Source: Argentina anserina (Eukaryota; Streptophyta; Magnoliopsida; Rosales; Rosaceae). From it: DNA of 64,000 nucleotides. This document shows positions 1 through 13,277 of the stretch, piece after piece. The translations under genes and the position numbers were made by a program. Under the pieces are notes generated by a model. That model saw only the letters and a list, made by a program, of their open reading frames with translations. It had not been told where the DNA came from and did not search any database. The stretch spans positions 8,370,001 to 8,434,000 of the forward strand of contig NC_065876.1 of NCBI RefSeq assembly GCF_933775445.1, in the 5' to 3' direction. Position 1 is the first letter of the stretch, and every line of letters starts with the position of its first letter.

Positions 1-572
1 AGTGTGTATAATTAACACTACAAAGTTCATGAGATTTCATGAATTTATAATTCTATAAGTATGAATGATATTTTGAATATTTACAGAATTCTATTCATTG
101 TTTGAAATATGGATTGAATACCTCCAGACTTTCATCGATTTTATAATGACTTTTAAAAATCTTAATTGAATACAGCTAAACTTGTATTTAACAATTAAAA
201 ATCTATATTAAATACACCTAAAAATTTAAATTCTATATATTTATTTAAAACTCTCGTTAATTTCATATACTATACACTTTCTTAATTTCTTTAGTCTATT
301 GTTCAGATAGCTTGGATACCTAAATGATTATATATTTTTGTGCTGCTGCATAGAAATGTAATTACGAAAAGCACCGGGGGCTTAAAATAAACATCAACAA
401 AACTACATAATTACACCTTCTCGAGCCCGTTCGGCATAAAACAATTTTCCCTCCAAATCAAAGCGGAGCGGTAAAGAGGGCTACTCGCGAGGGTTTAACA
501 CAGTCCGTCTTGTACCTTTCCAGCCTTCCGATCTCGAAGTTTTCTGATACCCAGCGGAAAACGATACCAGCA
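1..572. other. A+T-rich intergenic DNA and RFC2 promoter
   Basis: The first 300 bases are A+T-rich and carry several variants of a TTGAATAC motif. The same motif forms the ends of the inverted-repeat element at 42831-43752, so this is probably a worn fragment of that family. From about 420 the sequence becomes G+C-richer and leads into the RFC2 gene. An upstream in-frame ATG-like extension starts at 510, but RFC family proteins begin with the short Ser-rich leader at 573. No other gene is visible. Confidence 0.5.
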
Positions 573-3380
573 ATGTCGTCCTCATCTTCGTCTTCGGCAT
601 CGGCCTACGACATGCCGTGGGTGGAGAAGTATAGGCCCACCAAGGTCGCCGACATCGTCGGCAACGACGACGCCATCTCTCGCCTCCAGGTCATCGCCCG
701 CGAAGGAAACTTGCCCAATCTCATCTTAGCCGTACGTCACTCTCTCACAAAACCCAGCGCAGTCAATTTCATTAAACCCTAAACCCTAGAGTATGTGGAT
801 TTGTTGTTCCAATTTTGGTATTGTGGTGTGTATCGTCTCATATATTTTTTTTTGTAGTAAACCCTAATTATGCTTTTTTCTAGAGATTAAGTATCAGAGT
901 GTGGGCTCAGTTTGTTTTTGAATATGCCCAGATGAAGGAATTTACTAATTTTTTTTATGAAAGTTAATTTTTAACAGAGTTTAAAACTTTAGTATGGAAG
1001 ATATATATATATATATATTTATTTATTTATTTATTTAAAGGGGTAGATTGATGAAAGACTTTGCATTGTGTAAGAGAGTGAGTTTGTTATACTAGGATTG
1101 TTGGGATTGAAAATCGGAAAAACAAAATGTGTTGCTTGTTTCGAAACCAGGCATTCTGGTGAAATTTCAATGCCACTTTATTAGAATTGTGATCAATTTG
1201 ATAGCTTTGAGGAATGGAAATGTCTCATCCGTTGAAGCAAATACAGCTTAGTTTTCAAAATTTTGTTCCACACAAGATTTGGTCATTCATAAAGATTTCT
1301 TAAAAGGTAGATTATAGGATAAAAGATATGGTCTTGTCAATATGTTGTTTGGGTAGATGAAGAATGAAATCATGCCTCAATACAGTAGCTATCAGTTAGA
1401 GATGGTGTTTTTGGTTTTGAGATATAGATTCTTATGATAACAGAATGTCCTAAGAAAATTAATGATTGGATTACAAATGCACGTTTTCGGAGGGAGATAA
1501 TGCTTCTTATTGGCTTATGATGCTAGGGTGCTACTGATCATTGTATACTGTTTGCAGGGTCCTCCTGGAACTGGAAATACTACTAGCATTCTTGCTCTTG
1601 CAAACGAGCTTTTGGGACCACATTATAGGGAGGCTGTTTTAGAGCTGAATGCATCTGATGACAGGTGAGAATGTTTATGGTTGTGATGGAATTTAAATTT
1701 TGAGTCCTTGTTTTTTGTATTCATCATGTACTAATTATCTTTGGTTTCTTGTTTAGGGGAATAGATGTGGTGAGGAACAGGATTAAAATGTTTGCCCACA
1801 CAAAAGTAACGCTACCTGCTGGGCGCCATAAAATTGTCATCTTGGATGAAGCTGACAGGTGAGCACTTATGATTCTTTCTTCTGGGAACAGTTTTAGCCT
1901 AATATCTATCTATATTATTTGTTGCTACAAGTTTCATATTTGCATAGCCTATCTAATGTATTTGTTGTTGGGGGATGGAAATTCTGGCTGTGTTCTATAC
2001 AAAATTCAGCATGACATCTGGAGCACAACAAGCTTTGAGGCGGACAATGGAAATATATTCAAATTCCACGAGATTCGCTCTTGCTTGCAATACTTCGTCC
2101 AAAATCATTGAGCCTATTCAGAGTAGATGTGCCCTAGTCCGGTTTTCTAGATTATCTGATCAGGAGATACTTGGTCGTCTTATGGTAGTCGTCCAAGCTG
2201 AAAAGGTAAATAACTATGGTTGTGTTGTATTCTCTGAATTCTGTGTACTTTTATCTATTGTCTTTACGGAAATAACACACATATTGATATGCTGCTGAGC
2301 TTATAAGTCACAATAAATTCTTATGTTTATGTCAAAGCTGAGTGTCTTAATATTTCATCTTTCAGTGTATCACATAACCACCACAACGTGTGTTTTATTG
2401 CCTGGTCTGAACATTTCAATAGAAAAAACTTGCAACTTTAAATATCCTCTGGTGCTTAAATGTGAGTTTGTAGGTTGACTGACCTCTTAGTTGATGTCAT
2501 AGGAATCACTGACGCTGAATATAGATAAGACTTGGTGGTTCTACCTATTTTTTATTACATACATCTACTTTGATGAGCTTCACTTTACTGAGTCTTGCAT
2601 TGAGTTGTTGGTTATAGGAATAAGATCCAGAAGTGATCAAAACTCACAAGGAAGTTGCTTCCCTTATTTACCATTACCTGTTAACATACATGGATTTTTT
2701 TTCTTCAATTCTTGGTCCACTTATAATTGATTGATGTTTGCCATAAATGAAGGTTCCTTATGTTCCAGAAGGTCTGGAAGCCATCATTTTTACTGCTGAT
2801 GGTGATATGAGGCAGGCATTGAATAACTTGCAAGCTACCAACAGTGGTTTCCGGTTTGTCAATCAAGAAAATGTTTTCAAGGTACTTTTGAAGTACCTAA
2901 GTTGTTTCTATTGGTGTCGAAACTTGAAAGTTACCTTTTCATGTGTTTTCTATGTTCTTTGGTACTTCAAAAGATGTGTTTTGTTTTTTAGGTCTGTGAC
3001 CAGCCTCACCCATTGCATGTGAAGAATATGGTTCGTAACATACTTGAAGGCAAATTTGATGATGCTTGTTCAGGTCTCAAGCAGCTTTATGATTTGGGCT
3101 ACTCACCCACTGACATAATTACAACATTTTTCCGTATCATTAAAAATTATGATATGGCTGAGTTTTTGAAACTGGAATTCATGAAGGTAAATCGAATCTC
3201 CAGAATGTTTCCCTTCGTTCTCTTTGAGATGTTGTTTGTTGCAAGTACTTTACTCGTTTGAGTTTGCAGGAAACTGGGTTTGCTCACATGAGAATCTGTG
3301 ATGGAGTTGGTTCATATCTTCAGCTGTGTGGTCTTCTGGCTAAGCTTTCCCTAGTTCGTGACACAGCCAAAGCGACATAA
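573..3380 (+). CDS. RFC2: Replication factor C small subunit, RFC2 type (clamp loader), altered Walker A
   Basis: Nuclear clamp-loader ATPase subunit that, with RFC1 and the other small subunits, loads PCNA on primer-template DNA. Hand-spliced exons: 573-731, 1558-1664, 1757-1858, 2010-2205, 2753-2881, 2992-3186 and 3270-3380, all GT-AG and closing in frame as 332 residues, the usual length for plant RFC2. Visible motifs are the N-terminal PWVEKYRP box, Walker A at residues 54-62 reading GPPGTGNTT, Walker B LDEAD, sensor-1 region ACNTSSKI and the SRC arginine-finger motif (IQSRC). The invariant Walker A lysine is Asn60 (codon AAT, 1576-1578), one base from a Lys codon. Everything else looks under normal constraint, so this could be a true variant, a base-call error, or the start of decay. 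The first intron begins with two AAACCCT telo-box units at 774-787. Confidence 0.93.
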
Positions 3381-3920
3381 GAAATAACTACTGGAATCTG
3401 CAATATGCTAATGGTTGGGAACATTTTATCGTTCTGTTGTTGAGGTAGTTCATGAATGCTTTCTGCTTTGTTTTCTCATGAGAGCTAGATCCTTATGCTG
3501 GTGTTAATGAATGGAAATTTTACGTTGGATCAGTGATCAAATTAGAAAATGAATGTCTTGTACTTAAGTTAAAAGTAAGTTTTTCAACTCCTGTTTAGGA
3601 TTATTATCTCTGGACTAAATCTGTGCTCCATATTGATATATTGTGACAGAAACCATATGGGCCATGTAGAAATGTTGTTGATAAAATGAATGAATCACAT
3701 ACAGTGGGAATTGGAGAAATGGAGCATCTTTTTAATTGTAAAATAGATTTTGATTCTTTGTATTGTAAACACAAAATGAATGAATAATCTAATCTCTGAA
3801 AATGAAACCTAGCAAAAGCCCCTCTGCTAGAGTTGGGAGAAACGACGCTCCTTTGGCATGGAACTGTCTCTTCTCCTTGATAAATCACTTACGATTAACT
3901 GTCTCTTCACCTTTACTATT
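3381..3920. other. RFC2 3' untranslated and downstream region
   Basis: The stretch following the RFC2 stop is A+T-rich and holds no gene that I can support. The small open frame on the minus strand at 3604-3888 has no recognisable domain and no splice context. Confidence 0.6.
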
Positions 3921-4410
3921 TTAAGCGGGTTAAAACTATGTCTGCTTCCGTGCCGTGCTCAGACCGATTTATTTATTTTTCGTGTCAGGTCAACTTATTT
4001 GCGTAAATATTAAGCCTACCCTGGTCCACGACCCAAGCTTATGTCGGGCCTAGCTAAGGCTCGTGCCGGGCCAAGAAGTGGGCCGACTTGGTCCATTAGT
4101 ATTATAAAACACAATTAATATAAAAATATTTGTGTAATTAAAATATTTATTTTATATAACTATTTAAAATAGTAAAATAAATAAAATACTATAACATATT
4201 TGATAATCTTATTTCTAAAACATTACATATGTCAAAAAATTATGATTTTTTATCACTATTTTGATGATATTTGTGACATAATATAATTAAAATAATAAAA
4301 TAATCAAGAAATTTATATATAAAATGTCTAATATTCAATTATTATAATTATAATTATTTTAAATATATATATAAATAATATAAAATTATGTGTTTAACGG
4401 GTTACATATT
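3921..4410 (+). repeat. GGCCC-ended hAT-like non-coding relic, copy A (truncated)
   Basis: The A+T-rich body matches 16600-16970 almost phrase by phrase, including the shared block TTTGATAATCTTATTTCTAA and a GTGTTTAACGG segment near the end. The left end carries GGGCC/GGCCC-rich text typical of hAT-derived non-autonomous plant elements. The right terminal block seen in copy B is missing, so this copy is truncated. It lies about 280 bases upstream of the RPL24 start codon. Confidence 0.65.
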
Positions 4411-4590
4411 ATTTTAATTAAAAAAACAAACTAAAAATAAAAAATAAAAAACAAACTACCAATTTCCTTGGATTGGGCCGAGAGGCCCGAGACTATAAGA
4501 GCCCCTAAGCAATCCATTGCTCGCAACACCAAAAACGACGTCGCGTTACATCGCGCTGCATCTGTTATTAAATTGGTAACCTGAGGGCTT

Positions 4591-4663
4591 TAGGGTTTGG
4601 ACTTTGGACAGATCGAGGATTTATAAAGAAAGCATCAGAGCGGCGGTAGCAAAATTAGGGTTT
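4591..4663 (+). promoter_or_regulatory. Two telo-box motifs in the RPL24 leader
   Basis: TAGGGTTT occurs at 4591-4598 and TTAGGGTTT at 4655-4663, just before the RPL24 ATG at 4686. Telo-boxes in the 5' leader or proximal promoter are a known hallmark of plant ribosomal-protein and other growth-related genes. The motif is seen directly; regulatory activity is inferred from the family. Confidence 0.6.
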
Positions 4664-4670
4664 TGAGTGA

Positions 4671-5586
<916 letters not shown>

Positions 5587-6897
5587 ATGTTCATCTTCCT
5601 ATGTACACCGTTTATTTACGCTAGTTGCAGTTTTACTTGGACAGTTGACCCTTTTCTGGTCTTGAGTTTTGTTCGTTTGTCGGCCTTGTTTGACCAGATT
5701 AATATTTGCTTGTTTATGGATTTCCAATTGCACTAGTAAAAGCTATCTTTATATCTCTATTCCCACCATCACTTAATACTTGCATTTCTCCGGCCTGTTG
5801 TGTTTATTTTGTTTATCAATGCATACAATTGGTACAGGTTTCTTTGGATGAGGTAATCTAGATTTAGTGTGGAGATTGTATAGGCTGGTTGTGTATGTGG
5901 TGGGCGCAGATGTGACCGGCAGTGTCCTATTAAAACAATATCATATGAAAACAAGGGGCGGGGGGGTTGTTTTTGAACTGTTAGATATCTAAACAGTTCT
6001 TGGGCAGCTCTATTCTTATTCTGCATGACCATATGTTTTCCAGTTATACTGTGCTGTAAGAATGCTTTGTGTCCTGCAGCATGCCTTGATCTCTTTTTTC
6101 CTCTGAGTCACAAAAAAAAAAATTTCATGCGTTTCATGGTCCTGTCCCTTGTCTTAACACACTGTTGAATTGCAGCGGTATGTACATATTGCTTTTATGT
6201 TGGCATATGCAGCGAAGGAGCTTCAATTTCTAATAACCTTGCATTTTCTGTATAGTATCAGTTGCTCCATTCCCATCAGTCGATTGCTCGACCTTTCCTA
6301 TGGTATTAGGTCTTCATTCCCATCAGTCCATCACTCGACCTTATAAGGATTTTAACACTGAGTTGGTCGGCAGTAGTGTATATCCTAGCTCCTCTAAATT
6401 GTAAGCGTGTTTAGCAAATGTCGTCTATTTCAGTCCAGTCCATTCTTCTGTTATCATGTGATCATGTCAATGAGGCTCTGTCCTATCTGTTATGTTCCTG
6501 TAATCCTGTTGTAATCTTGTTACTAGGTGTTTTTGCCTGGTCTAGGAAACCTCGAGCAAAACTATTTCGTACACTATTTCCTCTTTCATACAGCGGCAAC
6601 AGAGCATCTGAGCATAATATATGAACCATTGGACAACGAAGTTAAATGTTCACTATCTAATGGATCACCTACAGTTGCGTCTCAATCACCTCAGTTCTTG
6701 ATAGTGAGTTTCATTCATGACCCCCATTCATATTTAAAGCCTCTACAATTACCTCTCTTCTGTCCCATATTTAAAGGCAACACTTTCGAACAGGTTGAGT
6801 GATTAGAAAGGTGAGGTGTAACCACCGGTCTTGATCCAAATAAGATTAATATTTCTGAGGCATCAGCTTCTGCCTTTATTAGAACTAGAAATACTTT
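5587..6897. other. Intergenic region after RPL24 with a short tandem duplication
   Basis: The RPL24 3' region is followed by sequence without a supportable gene. A short tandem duplication is visible at about 6268-6345, where the phrase ATTCCCATCAGTC followed by CTCGACCTT occurs twice. Open frames of 60-90 codons here lack domain or splice support. Confidence 0.5.
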
Positions 6898-7405
6898 CTG
6901 AAAATATTTATGTTGATTAAAACTCTTGATTGTTTGTATGCCAATGTGAGATGTGAAATGATATTTTTGGAAGTTCGTAATTTAGTAGTATTTGGAGTAT
7001 TGGTTTTATAGTAGTAGAGATGTGTGTTTAAGTCCGACCTAACTGGTGCAAATTTTACCCGTTAAAAAAAACACGGCAAGTCGCGGCGAAAGGATGCGTC
7101 GATTGAGATTTGGGATATCGTCGATCACCCACACGTGGAGTCGATTTCCTTAAACAACACGAATGAAACGTACCACTTCACTTTTATTCTCTCAGTTCCA
7201 TTTCCATTTACTGGAAACTGCCCATATCCATAGGAGTATGAAAAAATGGGCGGTTATTATTATGAAGATGTGATTTTCTGAAAATATTTATGTTTTGATT
7301 ATAAAATCCTTATTTGTTTGTATGTCAATGTGAGATATGAAATGGTATTTTTGGAAGTTCGTATTTTGGTAGTACTTGGGGTATTAGTTTTATAGTAGTA
7401 GAGAT
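6898..7405 (+). repeat. Direct repeat pair of about 125 bp
   Basis: 6898-7021 and 7278-7405 are diverged copies. Both start CTGAAAATATTTATGTT, share TTTTTGGAAGTTCGTA, and end TTTTATAGTAGTAGAGAT. They are separated by about 255 bases with no coding potential. The arrangement suggests a local segmental duplication or two ends of an old LTR-less repeat. Confidence 0.75.
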
Positions 7406-7944
7406 TTACGAACGGTTAATTTTGATAAAGAGGAGTTGAAACGCATATGTTACACCTATTCGGATTACTAATTTTGGGGTCAAATTGGGGCAAGTTTCAC
7501 TCTTTAGCTAAAGAATTCAAGGTTGGTATGCAAAAGCGTTTGTTAGAGAGTAGCAACTGAGTTTGGTAACGACCTGTCCATTTTTGTATTTTATCCAGTA
7601 AGTTAGGAACATGCTAAACCATTCTGATTTAGAATATCAATTCACCAGGTTAGTTCTTCTCATATATTTTTCTCACGTCATTTCCATATCAATGAGTGTG
7701 TTCGTGGCATATTTAAGTTGTATTATAATTATTATGGATGAAAAAGCACCAGCCCCAAATCTAATCACAGAATTATTCCAGATTCTCTAGACTAAAAAAC
7801 TTTAAAGCATATATACTTGAGTTGAAGAGAAGCGCACAAATGGCGAAGAACCGGAAACTATTTCCATTCCAACAAACCGTGCAAACAGGCTCCAGCTTTG
7901 CCGTACTCTGTTCATTTCTGCCGAACCGTACACACGCATATGAG
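7406..7944. other. Intergenic, no gene seen
   Basis: A+T-rich DNA between the direct repeats and the duplicated flank of the LTR element. I see no gene and no RNA structure that I can support. Confidence 0.5.
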
Positions 7945-8170
7945 AATATGAGTCACCAGAAACGCGTAGCTTCGTTCATATTGAGTGTCCCATCTCTGTC
8001 TCAATCCCCCATTCGATTCCTTCACGTTTTCCACACTATGGTTAAACACATCCACCCACATATATCTTGAACTTGAATTATATATAGACATATAATTTGC
8101 GATTTTATGTTAGGTCGATTACTCGATCGTACGTATTGTGTTATGTAAAATTATCTCTTCATGAACTAGA
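7945..8170 (+). repeat. Left copy of a diverged flanking duplication
   Basis: This block resembles 11002-11286 on the other side of the LTR element. Shared phrases are CAGAAACGCGT (CAGAAAACGCGT in the right copy), CTGTCTCAATC, CCTTCACGTTT, ACATCCACCCA, GATTTTATGTTAGGTCG and TTATGTAAAATTATCTCTTCA, in the same order. The copies are clearly diverged, so the duplication predates the LTR element between them. Confidence 0.7.
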
Positions 8171-8199
8171 AATGGAAGTGTACGTCCATATGAGGATGA

Positions 8200-8386
8200 T
8201 ATTAGGATTACATAGTATATTAGAGAAGGGTAGCCATGTAATTTCATTATTTCAGTCCTATATGTACTCTTGTAATCCTACACTTTCCAATCAATTTTGT
8301 CCACAATGTAGTTCATAAGTCTCTCTGCGTTTCCTTCGTTCTTCTTCGTTTGCTTTTCAATTTCAATAAATCCATGAATGTTATCA
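8200..8386 (+). repeat. 5' LTR of the TRIM/LARD element
   Basis: 187 bp, apparently identical to 10808-10994. It contains a CAATAAA polyadenylation-like signal near its right end and is followed directly by the primer-binding site. Confidence 0.92.
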
Positions 8387-9442
8387 TGGTATCAAAGCCC
8401 ATGGTCATGATCTATGGCCTTGTGGTTTCTGTATCGTATTGCTTCCGCACTTTTCAATTTCTAGTAGCTTTCAATTCTGGTTTTTCCCAAACTGTAAAAC
8501 CCTAGCCTTAATCCTCTCAATAGAGTGCCCGATCTTGTTGAATCTAAGTCAAGCAGCCCCAAATCGAAGAAGCCCATTCATTGCCTTCCGATTTTTGTTT
8601 TTCGGTAGTTGAATTCGGCACTCTCCGTCCCCTTCTTCTTCGCTCTTGGCTGAAACTTCTAGAACCAACTCAGAGCAGAATCCATCACCGGAGAGCTTCC
8701 CAGTTATTCTCTTCCTTTAATTCCAGTTTGAGATTTTGGGATCTGCCATCGCCTTTCTATGATGGAATTGTACCGTCGCTTTCACCAGTTTCACTCCTCC
8801 ATCACCAGCGCTGCCATCTTCGCCAGAGCTACTAGTGGTTGATGTAACCTACGTTGGAATCGAAAATCTCTGATTCAACTTTGCTTCTGTGCTTAGTTGC
8901 GAAGTGGTTATTTGCGCCTTCTACTTTGGTACTCTCTACCCTCTTTCTTAATTTTTGGCTATGTGAATTTGGAATTGGTTGAAGTACTTGACGGATGAAG
9001 TTGAAAATGGTGGACTGACGGTTGCATACTAAGATGGAATTCGGTATTCTTGAGTGCTATATATGTTTAATTCAGTAGCCCCTAATTCTTAATTGTCAAA
9101 CTGTGGTCTGAGCACAACTTGTGTCAATCTGGTCTGTTCTCGTCCTGCTCACCCCTGCTTACATCAACTTCTTCAATTTGGTAATCTCTTCCCAATTTTA
9201 TGCTTCTAGTACTTGAATTGTGGAATTGGAGGTGCAATGATGTCAATTTCAGTTTGATGCTATGATTTCCTTTGCTAGTTGCGTATCCATATTTGGGAGA
9301 TATTTCCAATCTCATCTCTCTGTATTCTCGCCACATTACTTGTTAAGTGATGAATTTTTGGGTGATGGCATAAGGTTGTTTGTTGTTGATTAGTATATTC
9401 CTACTGCTACATTGTTGTTTACTGGCTTCTGTATGACAAAAA

Positions 9443-9594
9443 TATGTGGATTGAGGGAGTATTGCCTCTGTGTAGATGTGGATGAGGTAGTATAGCCTCT
9501 GTAGATGTGGATGGAGGTAGTACAGCCTCTAAGTAAATGTGGATGGAGGGAGTATTGCCTCTGTGTAGATGTAGATGGAGGTAGTAACCTCTTT
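9443..9594 (+). repeat. Minisatellite inside the LTR element, about 30 bp x 5
   Basis: Five imperfect units of 27-32 bases begin ATGTGGATGGAGG (or a close variant) and continue AGTA-GCCTCTGTGTAG. They start near 9443, 9475, 9504, 9536 and 9568. The array is non-coding. Confidence 0.8.
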
Positions 9595-10807
9595 ATTAAA
9601 AAAAAAATCACAGTAAGTCAAAATCTAAATAAGATGTAGATGGAGACATTAACTGCAGCAGCTATGTTGTTTATGCAATGTGGTACAAGGGTTGAAGACT
9701 AGTTGTTGGTAATCTGGGTTATGGAATAATGCTTTCTTAATTGGTTGTATTGGTACCCGTGGTGAATGAGGGATTGAGTGAGAGATTGGTAGTCTGGTGC
9801 TTATTGGAAACTATGTATCTGGCATATTTCTCAATGTTGTGCAGCTGTGTTAGGATTCATGGGTCTGTGCTAGTTCTTGCTGTTTGGGAGATGGTATCAA
9901 ATTTAGTTGTTCTGTTGGTCGAGCAATGAAGGATTTGGCAAGTTGCAGACTGATTTCTTATCCAAGTATTCTCAGTAAAGCGATGTTGTTGTTGTTGGTT
10001 ATCAGTTAATTTTCATTCTTGCCTGAAGAATTAGTGCTTGAAATTTGTGGTAAAACTATATGGTTGCAACAATATGTTTGCAGTTGGCTTCAGCAGTGTG
10101 CAGTCAAATTGAGAAAGATCAGTTTCTAGCAAATACACAGAGATTATCTGAATTCCCAGTATTTTAGTTGATTTCTATGCTGCTCTTCTGCCATGGATTC
10201 TCTCTTCTCTGTTATATGATGTTGGTAGAGTCCTCTTGAATCATTGTGAAGTACAGTTTTAGCAGCCTTAATCATGCATTGCTTCTTGCTAATGGTAGCA
10301 GTTGAATTGAATATCTACCTTGATCTATGGCTTTCAAGAGATTGAAAAAAGGTGTCAGTATATATATAGATCTTGGTTTCCTGATGTGTGTGCCAGAAAT
10401 GATACATTACTAGTATCCTACATGCTCTGCTAGGTGTATGGTGCTATATTGTACTCTGTTGCCTTTCAATTCCAACTTCATTAACTAATTAGTGTTGTTT
10501 GCATGATCACTGCTTGGTCACAATACTCCTAGTATGACTAGGCTACTGATGTTGAATATGTTGTGAGCACTGAAGAAGTATCAGTTTTGATGCATGTGGG
10601 ATTTATATGTTGGTCATCCCTTTTGCTAATTGCCATTTTCTGGAAAGCTAATGCCGACAAGATTTGTGGATGTGCTCATATTGTTACATGGATGTTGGGT
10701 TTTGATTTTGGGATTATGTTATTGTTATGTTTTCTTGGTTATTAGCGTTTAGTTGTTCATTGATGCAACCATTATGCTTGATACCCAAGCATATGGTTGA
10801 GGGGAAG

Positions 10808-10994
10808 TATTAGGATTACATAGTATATTAGAGAAGGGTAGCCATGTAATTTCATTATTTCAGTCCTATATGTACTCTTGTAATCCTACACTTTCCAATC
10901 AATTTTGTCCACAATGTAGTTCATAAGTCTCTCTGCGTTTCCTTCGTTCTTCTTCGTTTGCTTTTCAATTTCAATAAATCCATGAATGTTATCA
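10808..10994 (+). repeat. 3' LTR of the TRIM/LARD element
   Basis: 187 bp, apparently identical to 8200-8386. It is preceded by a polypurine tract at 10799-10807 and followed by the GATGA target duplication. Confidence 0.92.
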
Positions 10995-11001
10995 GATGAT
11001 T

Positions 11002-11286
11002 CACAGAAAACGCGTTAGCTTAGCTTCAATCATATGGACTCATGGAGTGTACGTCTTAATCTGTCTCAATCCTCCATTCCTTCACGTTTCCCACATTAGA
11101 GTTGGACACGTACATCCACCCAAAACATACTATTTATGGACTTATGCTTATTCGCTACGTACTCGATCACCTCTCACCAAATTACCAACTAAAGTCGTTA
11201 TCAGCACATATATCTTGTATCATATATCGACATACCTTGTGTGATTTTATGTTAGGTCGCATTTTGTTATGTAAAATTATCTCTTC
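11002..11286 (+). repeat. Right copy of the diverged flanking duplication
   Basis: Counterpart of 7945-8170. It has an extra internal stretch of about 60 bases between the ACATCCACCCA phrase and the GATTTTATGTTAGGTCG phrase. See the left copy for the shared landmarks. Confidence 0.7.
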
Positions 11287-13277
11287 AACTCAAATGCAAC
11301 ACCAACAACTCAAATTTTCAAAGGTTAATCAAATGTGATTATTTTCACGTTCATGTAATAATGTGTATGAAGTTCATATCATTTGGATCAAGAAGCAAGC
11401 TAGAGTCGATCATCCAAAAGCCATTTGTCCAGCTAGTTAATAGATGTGGTTAGATAGATAAAATTGATAAGTGTCTCAAACATCAACGTATGACCAAGAT
11501 TAAATAATTTGCTAACGTAATTGGCCGGTTTTTAGTGATGTCAAGGATTTTCGGATTGACATTTGTTGGGTTTATGTTCCTGTTCTTCATATTTTATGTC
11601 GATTAACAATGAATAATGACAGCTTAATTTATACAGTTGCTGGCAGCTGAGGATTAGTTGGTAGCCTGTTCATATTTTGCTGATGGTATGTTCTTGTCAT
11701 TTCGACCGAGCACTCTGTGAGAAAAGAGCCAAAGGGATATAGAGTGATTTGGCTTTTGGCGTTGTAAACCTTTCTACAACTTGCAACAAACCAAGTCATT
11801 TTCTTAATCATTCAGAGAATTGGTCATCGATCTTTAATAAACATATATTCTTACTACACTAAACAACTCAAAAGAGACAGCAATGCAGCAACCTGCTTAT
11901 TCCCTAGCCTGGTTAAGTGGTTATACATATAGTTGACATGCATGCATAGAATAGCTTGTTGATTATAAAGTCATATATAATATCTTGAACCAATGTAGAG
12001 AGCAAATTAAAGAAACTCTCACTGTATTTTTTCCTCTTTTTTTTCATTAAGATTCTCACTGATTAATTTATCTGTTGGCATATTCCCTCTACGCTTGATG
12101 CTGGTGTGCTTTGTTACTTTTTAAGAAAGATACTGCAATCAAATGTGCGTAAACAAAATGATTAAAGTTGCTACATACGTATACGTATAGAACCAAGCAT
12201 AGCTGTATAGGTTTTCAACTCTGTAAGAATTTACTTGTTTATCTGTGGCGTTGCATAACTGGGTGAGTCATCATATATCTGCAATATACACATTTTGCTT
12301 ATTGCTACATTTGAAACACATGTAGTAGTCGATCATTATCCGTTTCAACCGTATTTTTGGGACGGTTAAACTAGTTTTTCCGGCGTACAAAACTAGAAAT
12401 AACTTAAACTCCCAAGTCTTGTTCTAACTTCAAATTTAAGGGTTACATTCCTGAACCAAATAGTTGTAATCTAGGTTAAGTCTTTTTTTGAGTAATAATC
12501 TAGGTTAAGTCAATCAGTCATTTGATTATCGGGGATTCTATCTTATTTCAGGAACAAATGAATCTCACATCTCATAATCTTTCCTGATATATTATTGAAG
12601 AGAAAATTAAGTAATAAGTTGAGATTATTGACAGATTTGTTATGATTAACAAATTAATTAAGCATCGTAAGATTCTGAACACGTGTTTCGACTACCGTAA
12701 TAAATATCATAAGTGTTATATTTTACTTTTCTATCTATAAGTTCAATCTTAAAACATGTGATTACGAAATATCTAATCCAAATTGGGTAAATCTTGGTTA
12801 ACAAAAGCTAAGGTAATTAGAGAAATATTAGCAAGAAATAAGCGGTTTTATCTAGATCTAGTTCTGCAACAGTAATCATTCAGAAACTCAAAACAATAAC
12901 TTGATTGTTTTTTCTTCAGAATAATTAAAGTTAATTAAGATATTGACCAGCACCGCCGAAGCAAAACATAAAATATAAGCACCAAAGAAGAAAACTCCCA
13001 CACATTTCTACGATTCCGACTGTCAAATCCATTGCTTTCCCAACCAACCTACCCATCTTCTCCTTCTCCTTCTCCTTCTTCTCCCAATTTCTAAACCCTT
13101 CGTTTCTACACGTCTTCAACTCGCTTCCAAGTCACTTCTCGACCCCTCTTCCCATTCTCTCATATACTTATTGCTTTTGGCACCCAAAAACCACAAAGAT
13201 CGCCTTTCTCATCTCAGTGAAACAAAGCTCGAGTCCTTGAGACTTCAGAGTCAGAGAGGAGCATAACCAATCAAACA
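11287..13277. other. Intergenic and rhomboid promoter
   Basis: A+T-rich DNA with no supportable gene. The last 250 bases are CT-rich (13040-13180), which is typical of a plant 5' leader, and lead into the rhomboid gene. Short open frames at 12931-13119 on the minus strand are the reverse of this CT-rich leader. Confidence 0.5.

Larger units (their letters stand above)
8200..10994 (+). mobile_element. Young non-autonomous LTR retrotransposon (TRIM/LARD type)
   Basis: Two 187 bp LTRs (8200-8386 and 10808-10994) look identical base for base. They are flanked by the perfect 5 bp duplication GATGA (8195-8199 and 10995-10999). A primer-binding site follows the left LTR: TGGTATCAAAGC at 8387-8398, one base off the initiator-Met complement TGGTATCAGAGC. 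A purine tract GAGGGGAAG at 10799-10807 precedes the right LTR. The 2.4 kb interior has no gag or pol that I can find, only short open frames and a tandem repeat, so it must be mobilised in trans. The LTRs run TATTAGG to TTATCA, so the left terminus is TA and not the usual TG. Confidence 0.93.

Noticed and set aside
774..790. Telomere-like AAACCCTAAACCCTA
   Set aside because: Only two units at the start of RFC2 intron 1. Fits a telo-box-type motif and not an interstitial telomere array.
7822..8070. 82-codon open frame left of the LTR element
   Set aside because: It overlaps the diverged flanking duplication, the other copy does not keep the frame, and no domain is seen.
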